A program made the translations under genes and the position numbers. The notes beneath the pieces were generated by a model that did not search any database, was not told where the DNA came from, and saw only the letters and a program-made list of their open reading frames with translations. DNA of 64,000 nucleotides. Source: Hafnia alvei (GTDB lineage Bacteria; Pseudomonadota; Gammaproteobacteria; Enterobacterales; Enterobacteriaceae). The stretch lies in the NCBI RefSeq assembly GCF_964063325.1, contig NZ_OZ061315.1:1860001-1924000 (forward strand), read 5' to 3'. Numbering within the stretch: the first letter of the stretch is position 1; each line of letters opens with the position of its first letter. Of the stretch, positions 9,637 to 18,890 are shown piece after piece.

Positions 9637-11127
9637 TTATGACTTGCGCGATGTGGCTTCGGCTCGGTATCCACCGCCGAGTGATTTGATGAGGTTGATG
9701 TCTGCGTCTATCCAACGGCCGTGCAGTTCGATCTGCTTGGTTTGCTCTGCCAGCAGCGGCAGCTTGGCTTTTGCCACGTTAACCCCGCTGATGACGCCAG
9801 CTTGAAAGCGCATTTGGGTGAGCGACCAGATTTTTTGGTCTCCGGTCACCACTTCGGTTTGGTGGGCACTTTGGGCGGCGAGGGTTTGTAGCTGAGTAAT
9901 GCCCTTGGTGACATCAGTAATGGCATTCACTACCGCTTTGTTGTAGCTGGCGATATTCAGGTTGCTGTCGCTTTGTACAATGCTGAGATTGGCGTTAAGG
10001 CGTCCACCATCGAAAATAGGTAGCGTTAAGCCGAATATGCCGCCCATTTGCTGGGCGGAACCACGAAACAGATCGCTGAGGTGTAGCGCATCGTTCTGTA
10101 AGAACCCCATCAGGTTGATATTCGGATAAAACGCGGCTTTGGCTGCATCGACTTGGCTTAATGACGCGTCGATATACCAGTGCGCGGCTTGCAAATCGGG
10201 GCGGCGAGCCAGTAATTCGTAGCTTAAATTCTGCGGTAGGGTGCTAATGACGTCAGGTAACGGCACCGTTTTAAGCGCCGGTAACGGCGTTTTTAGCCCG
10301 ACAAGCGCCTGCAAATTTGCCCGTAACAAGAGCAAATTGCCGCGCGATGCATCGATTTGTTCATCGATTTTGGTAAATTGCGTTTCGGTCTCGGTCTGTT
10401 CGAGCGAAGAGATAATGCCTTGGTCGTAAAGCTTGCGATCCGTATCGGCGATGATGGCCTCTTGCGCTTTGACCTCAATGAGCGTGGCCTGCAGTGCTTT
10501 AACGGTTTGAATATCCCAATAGATTTGGGTTACGGCGGAGGAAACCAGCAGTTCACTCTCAGCCAGTTCCGCCTGTCGTGCTTTGTAAACGCCGAGAGCA
10601 GATTGGACCTGAGCGCGATTTTTCCCCCATAAATCCAGATCGTAGCTGGCCTGCAAACCAAAGGTGCCGTTGGTATACCACGGTCCCGTGGTGCCGGTGG
10701 CCGGATCGTCAAGGGCAAAAGGCCCCATCACACCTTCAGCCGACATTTTCTGGCGTTCAACGTCGGCACCGAAATTCACGATGGGTAAATCATCGGCGCG
10801 TGCTCGATCGGTTTGCGCTTTGGCTATTTCTACGCGTTGACGAACCACGGCAAGCGTGGGGGAGTCGGCAAGCGCTTGCTCAACCAGTTGGTTGAGCTGA
10901 GGGTTATGATAATTTTGCCACCAGTGGCTTCCAGGCCATGCGCGCCGTGCCCCAGCGGGGGCATCGTTGATGTGTATTTGGCTGAGGTCGGTTTGCGGCA
11001 GCGGTGCTTTATCTGAGTGGATCATCGCGCAGCCGCCGATGGCTAAAGATACAGCGATAAGCAAACTGGCACGTAATAGCGAGTGGCTTGGAATAATAGA
11101 CGGGCTTTTTTTATTTGTTTTATTCAT
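9637..11127 (-). CDS. RND-type efflux outer-membrane lipoprotein, NodT/MdtP family
   Basis: The 496-residue protein is a TolC-like outer-membrane channel of the NodT family. It has a lipobox (AIGGC, Cys about residue 33), the repeated efflux signature LARRPDLQAAHWYIDASLSQ, LPIFDGGRL near residue 375, and a family-typical end (LIKSLGGGYRA). It would form the outer-membrane exit duct of a tripartite drug or dye efflux pump. The sequence is reminiscent of E. coli MdtP, but no partner pump or adaptor gene is adjacent, so the partner is unknown and the exact orthology is uncertain. Confidence 0.85.
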   Translation of the reverse strand: MNKTNKKSPSIIPSHSLLRASLLIAVSLAIGGCAMIHSDKAPLPQTDLSQIHINDAPAGARRAWPGSHWWQNYHNPQLNQLVEQALADSPTLAVVRQRVEIAKAQTDRARADDLPIVNFGADVERQKMSAEGVMGPFALDDPATGTTGPWYTNGTFGLQASYDLDLWGKNRAQVQSALGVYKARQAELAESELLVSSAVTQIYWDIQTVKALQATLIEVKAQEAIIADTDRKLYDQGIISSLEQTETETQFTKIDEQIDASRGNLLLLRANLQALVGLKTPLPALKTVPLPDVISTLPQNLSYELLARRPDLQAAHWYIDASLSQVDAAKAAFYPNINLMGFLQNDALHLSDLFRGSAQQMGGIFGLTLPIFDGGRLNANLSIVQSDSNLNIASYNKAVVNAITDVTKGITQLQTLAAQSAHQTEVVTGDQKIWSLTQMRFQAGVISGVNVAKAKLPLLAEQTKQIELHGRWIDADINLIKSLGGGYRAEATSRKS

Positions 11128-11497
11128 GGCTTGGCTTGAATTAATAATAATTAGGTATAATTTTATTATTAATCTAATGGTGAAGTAATAAGTACGCGAA
11201 CATTAAAGGCTTTTATTATTTTTGTTTTATGCAGTTGTGCGGATATGAGTTATTTTTTCTAAAAAACAAATATAGCGCGGTAGAGTTATTCCAACTCAGT
11301 AATTATGTTTTTAATTCATATTTAAAATGAATGTATTTTTCTTTTATTTAATAAAATACCTCAATGAAATATACAACCTACCGTCAGAGAGAAAACCGAA
11401 CCGTGGCACGTCGTTAGATGCTTTCTGTGAATATTTTTGGTTGAGTGTGGATTTTTCATCCATGCTTATGGTTCGGCCTTTTTAGGGATGACTCACG
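11128..11497. other. AT-rich divergent intergenic region
   Basis: This 370-bp gap lies between the divergent efflux gene and amyA. It is strongly AT-rich, has no credible open frame, and must carry both promoters. An AGGG site at 11484-11487 serves the amylase ATG. I could not identify specific operators. Confidence 0.4.
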
Positions 11498-12979
11498 ATG
11501 AAAAAAACCACGCTGTTTCAGTTCTTTCACTGGTATTACCCGGACGGCGGGAAATTGTGGCCCGAGGTGGCTGATAAAGCCGAGTCTCTTTCTCGATTGG
11601 GGATAAGCCACGTTTGGCTTCCACCTGCGTATAAGGGGGCCAGCGGCGGCTACTCTGTGGGGTATGACTCTTATGATCTCTTCGATCTCGGCGAGTTCGA
11701 CCAGAAAGGGAGCGTGCCAACTAAATACGGTGATAGGGCTGGATTAGAACATGCGGCGCAGTGTTTGCAAGCGCACGGTCTGCAGGTGCTGTTTGACGCC
11801 GTGTTGAATCACAAACTGGGGGCGGATGAGAAAGAGCGCGTGCATGTGCGCCGCGTTGAAGAGCATAACCGCAATGATATCGACGATAGCTCTTTTGAAG
11901 CATTAGCCTACACGCGTTTCGTATTTCCCGGGCGACAGGGGAAATACTCTGAGTTTGTTTGGGATTATCGCTGTTTTAGCGGCGTGGACTATATTGAAGA
12001 CCCGAATGAAAACGGCATTTTCAAGATCATGAACGATTTCGGCGAAGAGGGCTGGAGCGATGATGTTGATAAAGAAAACGGCAATTATGATTATCTCATG
12101 GGGGCCGATATTGAATTCCGTAATGAGGCGGTTAACGAGGAATTAAAATTCTGGGGGCGTTGGTTATTGGATTCCGTACCCTGCGATGGATTTCGTCTAG
12201 ACGCGGTGAAGCATATTCCCGCGTGGTTTTATTCTCAATGGCTCGATCATCTGCGTGAGCATTCTGGCCGCGAATTATTTACCGTGGCGGAATATTGGTC
12301 ACCGGAGGTTGCTGCGCTGCAGAACTATCTGCAAGAAACAGAAAACAAACTGATGCTGTTTGATTCTGTTCTGCATACCAAATTTCATCATGCGTCTAAA
12401 TCGGGCAGTGATTACGATCTTTCCACGCTGTTTGCTGACACGCTGGTGGCGAGTGCGCCTGAGAATACGGTAACGCTGGTGGCGAACCATGATACTCAGC
12501 CGTTGCAGTCGCTGGAGGCGCCGGTGGAACCGTGGTTTAAGCCATTGGCGTATGCGTTAATTCTGCTGCGCGAACAGGGCGTGCCCTGCGTTTTTTATCC
12601 CGATCTGTTTGGTGCGACCTATACCGATAAAGGCGATGACGGTGAGGATTATGAAATCATCATGCCCGTTATTCCTGAGCTTGAAAAATTGATTGAAGCA
12701 CGCCAGCGTTTTGCCAACGGCGCGCAGCACGATTATTTTGACGCGCCGCAGTGCGTGGCGTTTGTGCGCGACGGCACCGAGGAAGCCCCGGGCTGTGTGG
12801 TGATCATGACCAATGGCGATGTGGCATCTAAGCATGTGCAACTGGCAGAGGGTTTGGCCGGGCGGCAGTTTTATGATTTTCTCGGCAACCATGCCGATGT
12901 GGTTACCGCAGGTGATGATGCCAGCGCTGAGTTCCCCGTATCGGCGGGGAGCGTCAGCGTTTGGGTTTTGCAGGAGTGA
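11498..12979 (+). CDS. amyA: Cytoplasmic alpha-amylase
   Basis: This 493-residue glycoside hydrolase family 13 enzyme lacks a signal peptide and matches the length of E. coli AmyA (495). It hydrolyses internal alpha-1,4 bonds of maltodextrins and glycogen in the cytoplasm. The catalytic triad is visible: nucleophile Asp235 in GFRLDAVKH, acid/base Glu265 in FTVAEYW, and transition-state Asp332 in VANHDTQ. The ATG follows AGGG by ten bases. The gene is monocistronic and convergent with the pilus operon, with only 11 bp between the two stops. Confidence 0.94.
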   Translation: MKKTTLFQFFHWYYPDGGKLWPEVADKAESLSRLGISHVWLPPAYKGASGGYSVGYDSYDLFDLGEFDQKGSVPTKYGDRAGLEHAAQCLQAHGLQVLFDAVLNHKLGADEKERVHVRRVEEHNRNDIDDSSFEALAYTRFVFPGRQGKYSEFVWDYRCFSGVDYIEDPNENGIFKIMNDFGEEGWSDDVDKENGNYDYLMGADIEFRNEAVNEELKFWGRWLLDSVPCDGFRLDAVKHIPAWFYSQWLDHLREHSGRELFTVAEYWSPEVAALQNYLQETENKLMLFDSVLHTKFHHASKSGSDYDLSTLFADTLVASAPENTVTLVANHDTQPLQSLEAPVEPWFKPLAYALILLREQGVPCVFYPDLFGATYTDKGDDGEDYEIIMPVIPELEKLIEARQRFANGAQHDYFDAPQCVAFVRDGTEEAPGCVVIMTNGDVASKHVQLAEGLAGRQFYDFLGNHADVVTAGDDASAEFPVSAGSVSVWVLQE

Positions 12980-12990
12980 ACGATCACGCT

Positions 12991-13965
12991 TTAAAAGGCC
13001 ACGTCGACGATTAGCGTATCGTTGTAAACGCCGGCTGGTGGCGTGTTCTGGGTAGGAAATATTTTAGCCGTGTAATTATAGGTTTTGGTCATGGTGTCAG
13101 GGCTGGTGGTGGTGGCTGCAGTGCTGCTCCAGCGCTGGCTGCCGACCGATCCCCAGCGGTTATTGCTGGTTGACTGATAGATATCGTAGCTGAGTAAATT
13201 TGCTACGCCATTAAGCATATTGCGTACGCCACCGCTGGCATTTTGCCCATCACTTATTCCCACGGTATAGGTTGCGCTCTTGGTGCAAACTAAGGTGATA
13301 GTTCCTGATTGGGTGCTAAAGCTACCCGCCACTGGCGCACTGCCGAAATTGATATCGGGCGCGGTAATGGTGGCGCAGTCGTTGGCGACGATAAGGGTGA
13401 TCGGGATAGACAGGGTATCAGAACCGGGATCGGGGATTGCGCAGATACCAATTGCGCCGACGGTACAAATACTCCAGCTGATATTAAGATTGAGGGACGC
13501 GGTATAGGTTCCAGCAGCCACTGACTGGCCAATGACAGTCTGGATGGTAAATGGGAGGTTATACTGGGTATTGCTTAACAGTGTTAGCAGCGTTGCGCTG
13601 GAAACTGCGGCTGTATCGGCAACTTGAATTTCCTTAGCCGGCGTACACGTTCGTGGAATGCAGTTTAGTTGAACGGGAATGGTATCCGTTGTGGTGCCGC
13701 TGGTTAGCAACGCTCGTGGCGTGTTTGCGGGCGTTGCGCTGGCAAAGTTGACGTTGATAAATCCCGGCGCTGCGATGTTTAGCACCGTGGTGCAGGTTAA
13801 TTGAATATTTATCGTCTGCGATTGGGACGTGGCGTTGACCACGACAGAGCTTTGAGTGCCATAATTCACTATCACAGGCTTTGTGAGCGTACAAAGAGCA
13901 TGCGCAGTGGGAGAGAAAAAGAAACTAGCAACTAAAGTGGTCATAACGGTGAGCAAGATCCTCAT
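12991..13965 (-). CDS. Csu-type pilus tip adhesin (spore coat U domain, CsuE-like)
   Basis: This secreted protein of 324 residues has a signal peptide ending near AHA and two spore-coat-U-type domains. The second begins near NDCATITAPDINFGS and ends with the donor-strand-like PAGVYNDTLIVDVAF. Two-domain SCPU proteins at the end of csu operons are tip adhesins that bind abiotic surfaces in Acinetobacter CsuE. I chose the ATG at 13965 rather than an upstream in-frame ATG, because it begins one base after the usher stop and is followed at once by the signal peptide. Confidence 0.8.
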   Translation of the reverse strand: MRILLTVMTTLVASFFFSPTAHALCTLTKPVIVNYGTQSSVVVNATSQSQTINIQLTCTTVLNIAAPGFINVNFASATPANTPRALLTSGTTTDTIPVQLNCIPRTCTPAKEIQVADTAAVSSATLLTLLSNTQYNLPFTIQTVIGQSVAAGTYTASLNLNISWSICTVGAIGICAIPDPGSDTLSIPITLIVANDCATITAPDINFGSAPVAGSFSTQSGTITLVCTKSATYTVGISDGQNASGGVRNMLNGVANLLSYDIYQSTSNNRWGSVGSQRWSSTAATTTSPDTMTKTYNYTAKIFPTQNTPPAGVYNDTLIVDVAF

Positions 13966-13966
13966 G

Positions 13967-16369
13967 TTACTGGTTCTCCGCAGTGGCGCTAAGTTGGCAG
14001 ACAAATGGCCCATAGGTACTCAGCTTTTGTGAATGTTGGTCGGGTAGACTGAAATTAACAGTACAGTTTTGCCCATTGGGTGTGCGTATGCGCAATGTGT
14101 TTTGACGATCCAGATTTTCCAGATAGGCCAATCCATCCCAGCCGACGTAGGTGTCTGGTTTTCCCTGCTGCGATACGGTACTCGACAGAGGGATCGCGGC
14201 TCCGGTTTGATCGTGCAAGATCACGCTGGCAGCACGGCGTTCGCGAACCGGGAAATGCACCACGTAACCGCTGTTTCGGCGTACAGAAATGCGTTGCTCC
14301 GTGGTATCGGCGTAAATATCAGCCGGTAAACTTAAGGTGTCGATGCTGAATTTTGATGGGTAAAACGAGGAGACACCCGGCACCAGCATGTATCCCTGAC
14401 GGTTCGTGGTGCCTTTAGGTTGGTTTTCAAAATTGACGCCAATATTGGGGTAGCCATCGGTGCTGACGATCACAAAGGAGTCGTTGATCTGGTTAGCCGT
14501 AAGCAGCGTGTTGTCCATATACACCACCGCGCCCATCATCTCTCCCCATTGGGTATAATTATCCGATGGGCCATAAACGCCGCCTTGCAGCTGAACATGT
14601 TCATTGCGCCAGCCGAGCGTGGCCTGCTGATAGTTGCTTTGCTGTGACTGGTTGGCGTAGGCCAGATTCCACTTAAATCCACCGTCGCTTGGCATCGCGT
14701 GGTCATAGGCGATGGTTTGCTGATTTTCGCCCGTCGCATTGCGCTGCGTGGTAACGCTGACGTTGTCAAAGGCGTTGAATGGAATTTGAATCGATAGCGC
14801 CAATGCCCAATCTTGCTGCGAGGGATCGCGGCTGGCTGATACGTAAACGGTGCTGTTGCCCCATAAACTTTTATTCCACGACAGGTTCAGCAGTCGGGTA
14901 CGGTCGCCCGCAAAGCTTTGAATATCAAAGTAGGCCAAACCAAAGCTGCCGAGCTGGTCTAGTGAAATTGCCGCCGAGTATTGATCGCTGCTTTTGCTCA
15001 GTGAATATGAGGACTGGTCGGAATTGCTCTGTGGTTCGTCATACAGCGCGAGGTTGCCAAAGTTTTTATCGCGGCGGCTGTGCTGAGTGCCAATATTGAA
15101 ACGCGAATTGCTGTATTGGTATCCCCAATCATATTGATTTCCGCGTTTGCCATACATGGTGCTGGTGGTTACCGAGGTATTGAGCACGCCCAGATAGCCC
15201 AGTTTAACCAATGAGCCGAGCCCGCCGAGTGCTAATTCTGATGCACCTTCAGCGTGAGTTTCCAGCGTGAGGTAATCGTTTATACCGTAACGATAGGAGC
15301 CACTGGCGGCGGCGCTTCCGTAGGAGAAATCTTTTTCACCGTAATCGCGGCGTATTGCGCCAAGCGACAGTGACGCGTCAGAAAGCCCCGGTTTTAATAA
15401 GGTGCTGGCGACGTAAAAAGGCTGAGTGGTGGAGACGCGACGGCCCAGCGCATCAGTAGTGACTAACACCGCTTCTCCCGCACCGTTAACATAAGGCAGG
15501 TTGGTAAGCGTGAACGGCCCTGGCTCAAGATTAGTGCTGGCCGACTGATAGCCGTTAATGAAGATATCCGCCGTGGTGGGCACCGCTGTTTGCCCATTAA
15601 AAGCAGGAAGCGGATAGGTAATGATGTCGGGCCGAACGGAGAAATCACGGCCGACGGTGATACCGCCTAATCGTACGCTGTTACTCCAACTGAGTGCTCC
15701 GGTGATGAGGTCCCCCGCTTGCCAACTGAAAGCATGCGCTTCGTTTACCCCACTTAAGGTGGTGTCATAGCGTCGATAACCTTCATCAACGTCGCTACCG
15801 TTGCCCCCAAAGCTTTTACGCAAAATACCGGTGCTGGACAGCGTTGCAGCAGGGGTAAAAATACGGAATTCGTTCCATGCCGATGAAAGGGTTGCCGCTC
15901 CTGATGTTCGACTGGTGTAAACGTCATAGTTGAATAGCGCACCGCTGCCGGCAACGGCTTGAGTTTGCTGGGTTGGATTACCGGTGAATACCGATTGGTT
16001 GGGCAGCCAATCAGTGGGTACTTGGAGTAACAGACGCTGACCTTCGCTGTCATAGTGCGTCTCGATATTTGTGTCAGCGGTTAAATCTGTTTCTGGCGCA
16101 GGAAATTTATCCGCAGGCAGGCCAAGGCCAATGAGCTCTGACGATGAAATATAAAAATGACCGTTGCGTAGGATAACAGCACTCAATTTGCCGGTATCGA
16201 ACCGGTTGATCACTAAGGCTAAACGAAAGTGCTGGTCTTGATTAACGATGCTGGCTGTGGGCGGTGGCGGCAGCTCACTGCTGCCCGATTCGCCCAGTGC
16301 GATACCGGGCAAACTTAATGTGACCATAAGTGACACAGCGTGGCTGCGCCAAACCCTGATGGCTTTCAC
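13967..16369 (-). CDS. Fimbrial outer-membrane usher, CsuD-like
   Basis: The 800-residue product is a chaperone-usher outer-membrane usher with signal peptide, N-terminal chaperone-binding domain, a long beta-barrel region and C-terminal domains. Family segments include GDLITGALSWSNSVRLGG and the C-terminal NGQNCTVNFSLPD. It translocates and polymerises pilin subunits at the outer membrane. It lies between the chaperone gene and the adhesin gene, the order found in Csu (archaic sigma-clade) operons. Length is normal. Confidence 0.88.
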   Translation of the reverse strand: MKAIRVWRSHAVSLMVTLSLPGIALGESGSSELPPPPTASIVNQDQHFRLALVINRFDTGKLSAVILRNGHFYISSSELIGLGLPADKFPAPETDLTADTNIETHYDSEGQRLLLQVPTDWLPNQSVFTGNPTQQTQAVAGSGALFNYDVYTSRTSGAATLSSAWNEFRIFTPAATLSSTGILRKSFGGNGSDVDEGYRRYDTTLSGVNEAHAFSWQAGDLITGALSWSNSVRLGGITVGRDFSVRPDIITYPLPAFNGQTAVPTTADIFINGYQSASTNLEPGPFTLTNLPYVNGAGEAVLVTTDALGRRVSTTQPFYVASTLLKPGLSDASLSLGAIRRDYGEKDFSYGSAAASGSYRYGINDYLTLETHAEGASELALGGLGSLVKLGYLGVLNTSVTTSTMYGKRGNQYDWGYQYSNSRFNIGTQHSRRDKNFGNLALYDEPQSNSDQSSYSLSKSSDQYSAAISLDQLGSFGLAYFDIQSFAGDRTRLLNLSWNKSLWGNSTVYVSASRDPSQQDWALALSIQIPFNAFDNVSVTTQRNATGENQQTIAYDHAMPSDGGFKWNLAYANQSQQSNYQQATLGWRNEHVQLQGGVYGPSDNYTQWGEMMGAVVYMDNTLLTANQINDSFVIVSTDGYPNIGVNFENQPKGTTNRQGYMLVPGVSSFYPSKFSIDTLSLPADIYADTTEQRISVRRNSGYVVHFPVRERRAASVILHDQTGAAIPLSSTVSQQGKPDTYVGWDGLAYLENLDRQNTLRIRTPNGQNCTVNFSLPDQHSQKLSTYGPFVCQLSATAENQ

Positions 16370-16389
16370 GACGGCATCTTAAAGGGCGG

Positions 16390-17151
16390 CTATTGCGCCG
16401 GACCTGACTGCCAGATATTGCTGTCGCTATTTACTTCAGCCTTTAGCATTTGGCCTCGAGTGACTCCGGCTGGCAAAGGCCACGTCCGATAGGATCCGGC
16501 GAGGACGTAGCCGAGTAGTCCATCGGCCATCGTTTTACCATTAATCGAGACCTTACTCAGGCGTGCGTGAATCGTACCACGGTTGGTGACCTCAATAGCC
16601 GGGTGACCATTATTGGTGGTCATCTTCCAGCTCAGTTGGCTTTGGCTAAGATGTACCGGTTCTGCCGCATTGCGCTGGAAATTAACGCCGTCGCCGTACA
16701 CAAATAAAGGCAGCGAATAGCGCATTAACAATGACACCCCTGCCTGAGACCCCGTAGAGCGCTCGGCAGGGGGGACTTCATCAATCAGAATACGGAACGC
16801 TTGTTCTTGCCCAGCAGGCGTTGGGGATTGACGGATTAGCCTGATTAATTGTTTTTTCCCCGCGCCGATATTCACAATGGGAGGGCTTGCGACAACGTCT
16901 TGTTGGCTCCGATAGTTTTCTTCTCCCGCAACCTGTTTCCAGCCAAGAACTCTAATTTGCATCGTGGCGGCCGCGGCACCTTTATTTTCTAGCCACAGCT
17001 CAGTGGCATTATCGTTGGCACCTAAGGCGGGATCGATTGGCCAGATCAACATATTTGTGGCGGCATAGGCATTTACGGGGACGATGGTGCTTAATAGCGC
17101 ACTGCCCAGAATAATACAAAGATGATGCGTAGCGCGCTGGAGGTTGCTCAT
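16390..17151 (-). CDS. Periplasmic pilus chaperone, CsuC-like (PapD family)
   Basis: This 253-residue protein has a signal peptide and two Ig-like PapD-type domains. The subunit-binding region shows GAGKKQLIRLIRQSP, containing the conserved Arg/Lys anchor, and the strand RSTGSQAGVSLLMRYSLPLFV. Archaic-clade chaperones escort pilins to the usher by donor-strand complementation. Its gene is 20 bp upstream of the usher gene. Confidence 0.87.
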   Translation of the reverse strand: MSNLQRATHHLCIILGSALLSTIVPVNAYAATNMLIWPIDPALGANDNATELWLENKGAAAATMQIRVLGWKQVAGEENYRSQQDVVASPPIVNIGAGKKQLIRLIRQSPTPAGQEQAFRILIDEVPPAERSTGSQAGVSLLMRYSLPLFVYGDGVNFQRNAAEPVHLSQSQLSWKMTTNNGHPAIEVTNRGTIHARLSKVSINGKTMADGLLGYVLAGSYRTWPLPAGVTRGQMLKAEVNSDSNIWQSGPAQ

Positions 17152-17166
17152 TATTATCTCCTTGAT

Positions 17167-17703
17167 TTACCAAGTAAGCGTCACCGTTAATGTATCGGTG
17201 TAGCTCCCTGAAGGGCTAAAGCCGTTAAGTTGTAATACGCCGTAAATCGGCAAAATAATATTGTTATTGGAGCTGGAAATATTGAGTGGAACGTTTTGGT
17301 TCACGATGATTTCATTGGTGTGCGCTGCATTGGAATAAATACGATAGGGCAACTGCAGGCTATTTCCGCTTTGCATCACGTTGCGCACCGTCGTGAAGTT
17401 AGAACCGCCATTGATGGCCATACTCAGCGACACACCAGGAGTACACGCCAGCGTCAGCGAGGTGTTTTGCACAAAAGTGCCGCTAACGCTGCCGGTACCC
17501 GTGCCGGAATAGGTACCAAAGCTCAAGGTGCCAAATAGACTTCCCGTACCCAAAACGGCACAGCCAGCCACGATGGTGGCCTGTGCTTTAAACTGCGCAG
17601 TGATGATGCCGTAGGCGCTCCCCAGCGTGAGCCCCCACAGCAACGTCGCCGCTAAAAGCGGTGGAAGCGTCATATCTAATGCGCACCATGCCCGCTTTTT
17701 CAC
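17167..17703 (-). CDS. Csu-type minor pilin (spore coat U domain)
   Basis: This 178-residue secreted protein is a single-domain SCPU pilin with two cysteines typical of the fold (AGCAVLG, LACTPG) and a C-terminal SGSYTDTLTVTLTW beta motif. It corresponds in position to CsuA or CsuB of Acinetobacter; I cannot say which. It would be an adapter or minor subunit of the pilus rod. It sits between the major pilin and the chaperone genes. Confidence 0.78.
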   Translation of the reverse strand: MKKRAWCALDMTLPPLLAATLLWGLTLGSAYGIITAQFKAQATIVAGCAVLGTGSLFGTLSFGTYSGTGTGSVSGTFVQNTSLTLACTPGVSLSMAINGGSNFTTVRNVMQSGNSLQLPYRIYSNAAHTNEIIVNQNVPLNISSSNNNIILPIYGVLQLNGFSPSGSYTDTLTVTLTW

Positions 17704-17709
17704 GGCTAA

Positions 17710-18279
17710 TTAATAAGTAATGGTAATGTTTAACGTGTCAGCATAAGCACCTGCTAATACGTTTGTGCTGTTCGCAACGCCAACGATTTTGGCCCATAAC
17801 GCATAGCTGTTCGTGTTTCCACTGGTGCTCACCGCTGTTAACGGGGCGCCGTTCGCCAATGCAGTTGTCATGCCTGAGGTTCCATAAACGCTATAGGCAA
17901 TACCTTGCGTGGTGGCAGTTGGGCTGATCAAATAACGCCCGGGGGTGCCGACAGTGCCGTAGACCGTAGTAGGCGCGGCATTGAGGCTGCTGGTGAGCGC
18001 GACGGTATAGGTTGCGCCAGATGTACACTGCACGTTAAACGTATTACCGCCGGTGCCTCCACCGGTAAAGGTGGCAGTTAATGTATCAAAGGTCGCAACG
18101 GATGTTCCAAAGTTCAACGAGCCGAAGTTAACCGCCGTTTGCGCAGGTGATCCGTTGACTAGACAGCCGTTGGTAAGTGTTAATGTTACGGCAACGGTAC
18201 CCGTTGTCGTAGCTGCCATCGCTGGTGCGGCAAACAAGCCAGCGCTAGCTGCGATTGCGAAAATAAACCGTAGCTTCAT
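17710..18279 (-). CDS. Csu-type major pilin (spore coat U domain, CsuA/B-like)
   Basis: The first gene of the pilus operon encodes a 189-residue SCPU protein with an AMA signal-peptidase site, the NGCLVNGSPAQTAVNFGSL start of the pilin fold, and a terminal AGAYADTLNITITY. By position and composition it is the probable main rod subunit. A GAGGGACGG ribosome site precedes the ATG. The operon order (pilin, pilin, chaperone, usher, tip adhesin) is that of Csu pili with one minor pilin fewer than Acinetobacter. Confidence 0.8.
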   Translation of the reverse strand: MKLRFIFAIAASAGLFAAPAMAATTTGTVAVTLTLTNGCLVNGSPAQTAVNFGSLNFGTSVATFDTLTATFTGGGTGGNTFNVQCTSGATYTVALTSSLNAAPTTVYGTVGTPGRYLISPTATTQGIAYSVYGTSGMTTALANGAPLTAVSTSGNTNSYALWAKIVGVANSTNVLAGAYADTLNITITY

Positions 18280-18655
18280 TATCCGTCCCTCATGGTAAGT
18301 AGACTACTAAACAGCAATTAATTCCTAGCTGGTGAAACGCGTAAACAAAGCAAAAGCTTCAATAATTCTTATATTTAAGGCCTATATTACAAATGTAGCC
18401 CAAGTGATAAAAAATGACCACTACTATGTGACAAAACACAATTTACGGTTATTTAGGGATAAATTAACAAAGGATGAGAACGCTTCTCGTTATCTAATAA
18501 AGGAGAAAATAAAGGCAAAATATAAGGGAGATTCGTTAATGGGAAACGGAATAAAACTATTCGACGGGAGTTTTTGGGTTATCAACTAAAATTGATAATT
18601 TGCAGAAATATTTTCGGGGGAGTAGCATTGTTATACACATTAGTGGTCACGCCTG
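18280..18655. other. AT-rich intergenic region upstream of pilus operon
   Basis: The region should contain the promoter for the leftward pilus operon. An open frame at 18332-18589 on the plus strand is very AT-rich, begins with GTG and lacks a ribosome site, so I do not call it a gene. Nothing else is clear. Confidence 0.4.
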
Positions 18656-18787
18656 ATGGGCAAACAGATTATGCAATCCTTTCATGCTTTTCTTAAAAAC
18701 AAATCTCAATTTATGGCGGCGTTTTGGTCGATTATGATCATTATCTGTGAAACCTCCATCGCCCTATACATCATTCGAAATATTTGA
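18656..18787 (+). CDS. Possible small membrane protein (43 aa)
   Basis: A short frame encodes about 43 residues with a basic N-terminus and one hydrophobic helix (about FWSIMIIICETSIALYII). An internal ATG at 18671 is an alternative start. Small single-span proteins of this kind are common in enterobacteria and often escape annotation. The ribosome site is weak (a GGGGGAG run lies ~35 bp upstream), so the call is tentative and no function is suggested. Confidence 0.3.
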   Translation: MGKQIMQSFHAFLKNKSQFMAAFWSIMIIICETSIALYIIRNI

Positions 18788-18890
18788 TTACTTCACAACC
18801 GCCACACGGCGCATGATGACAGTTGAGTTAAAACCATCTATAGATTAGTTTAAATTCACTGTCGTTGTTTTCTGCGCGGGGGAGGTTAAC

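Noticed and set aside
18332..18589. 85-aa AT-rich open frame upstream of the pilus operon
   Set aside because: It begins with GTG, has no ribosome site, shows no recognisable domain and its composition is that of AT-rich intergenic DNA.
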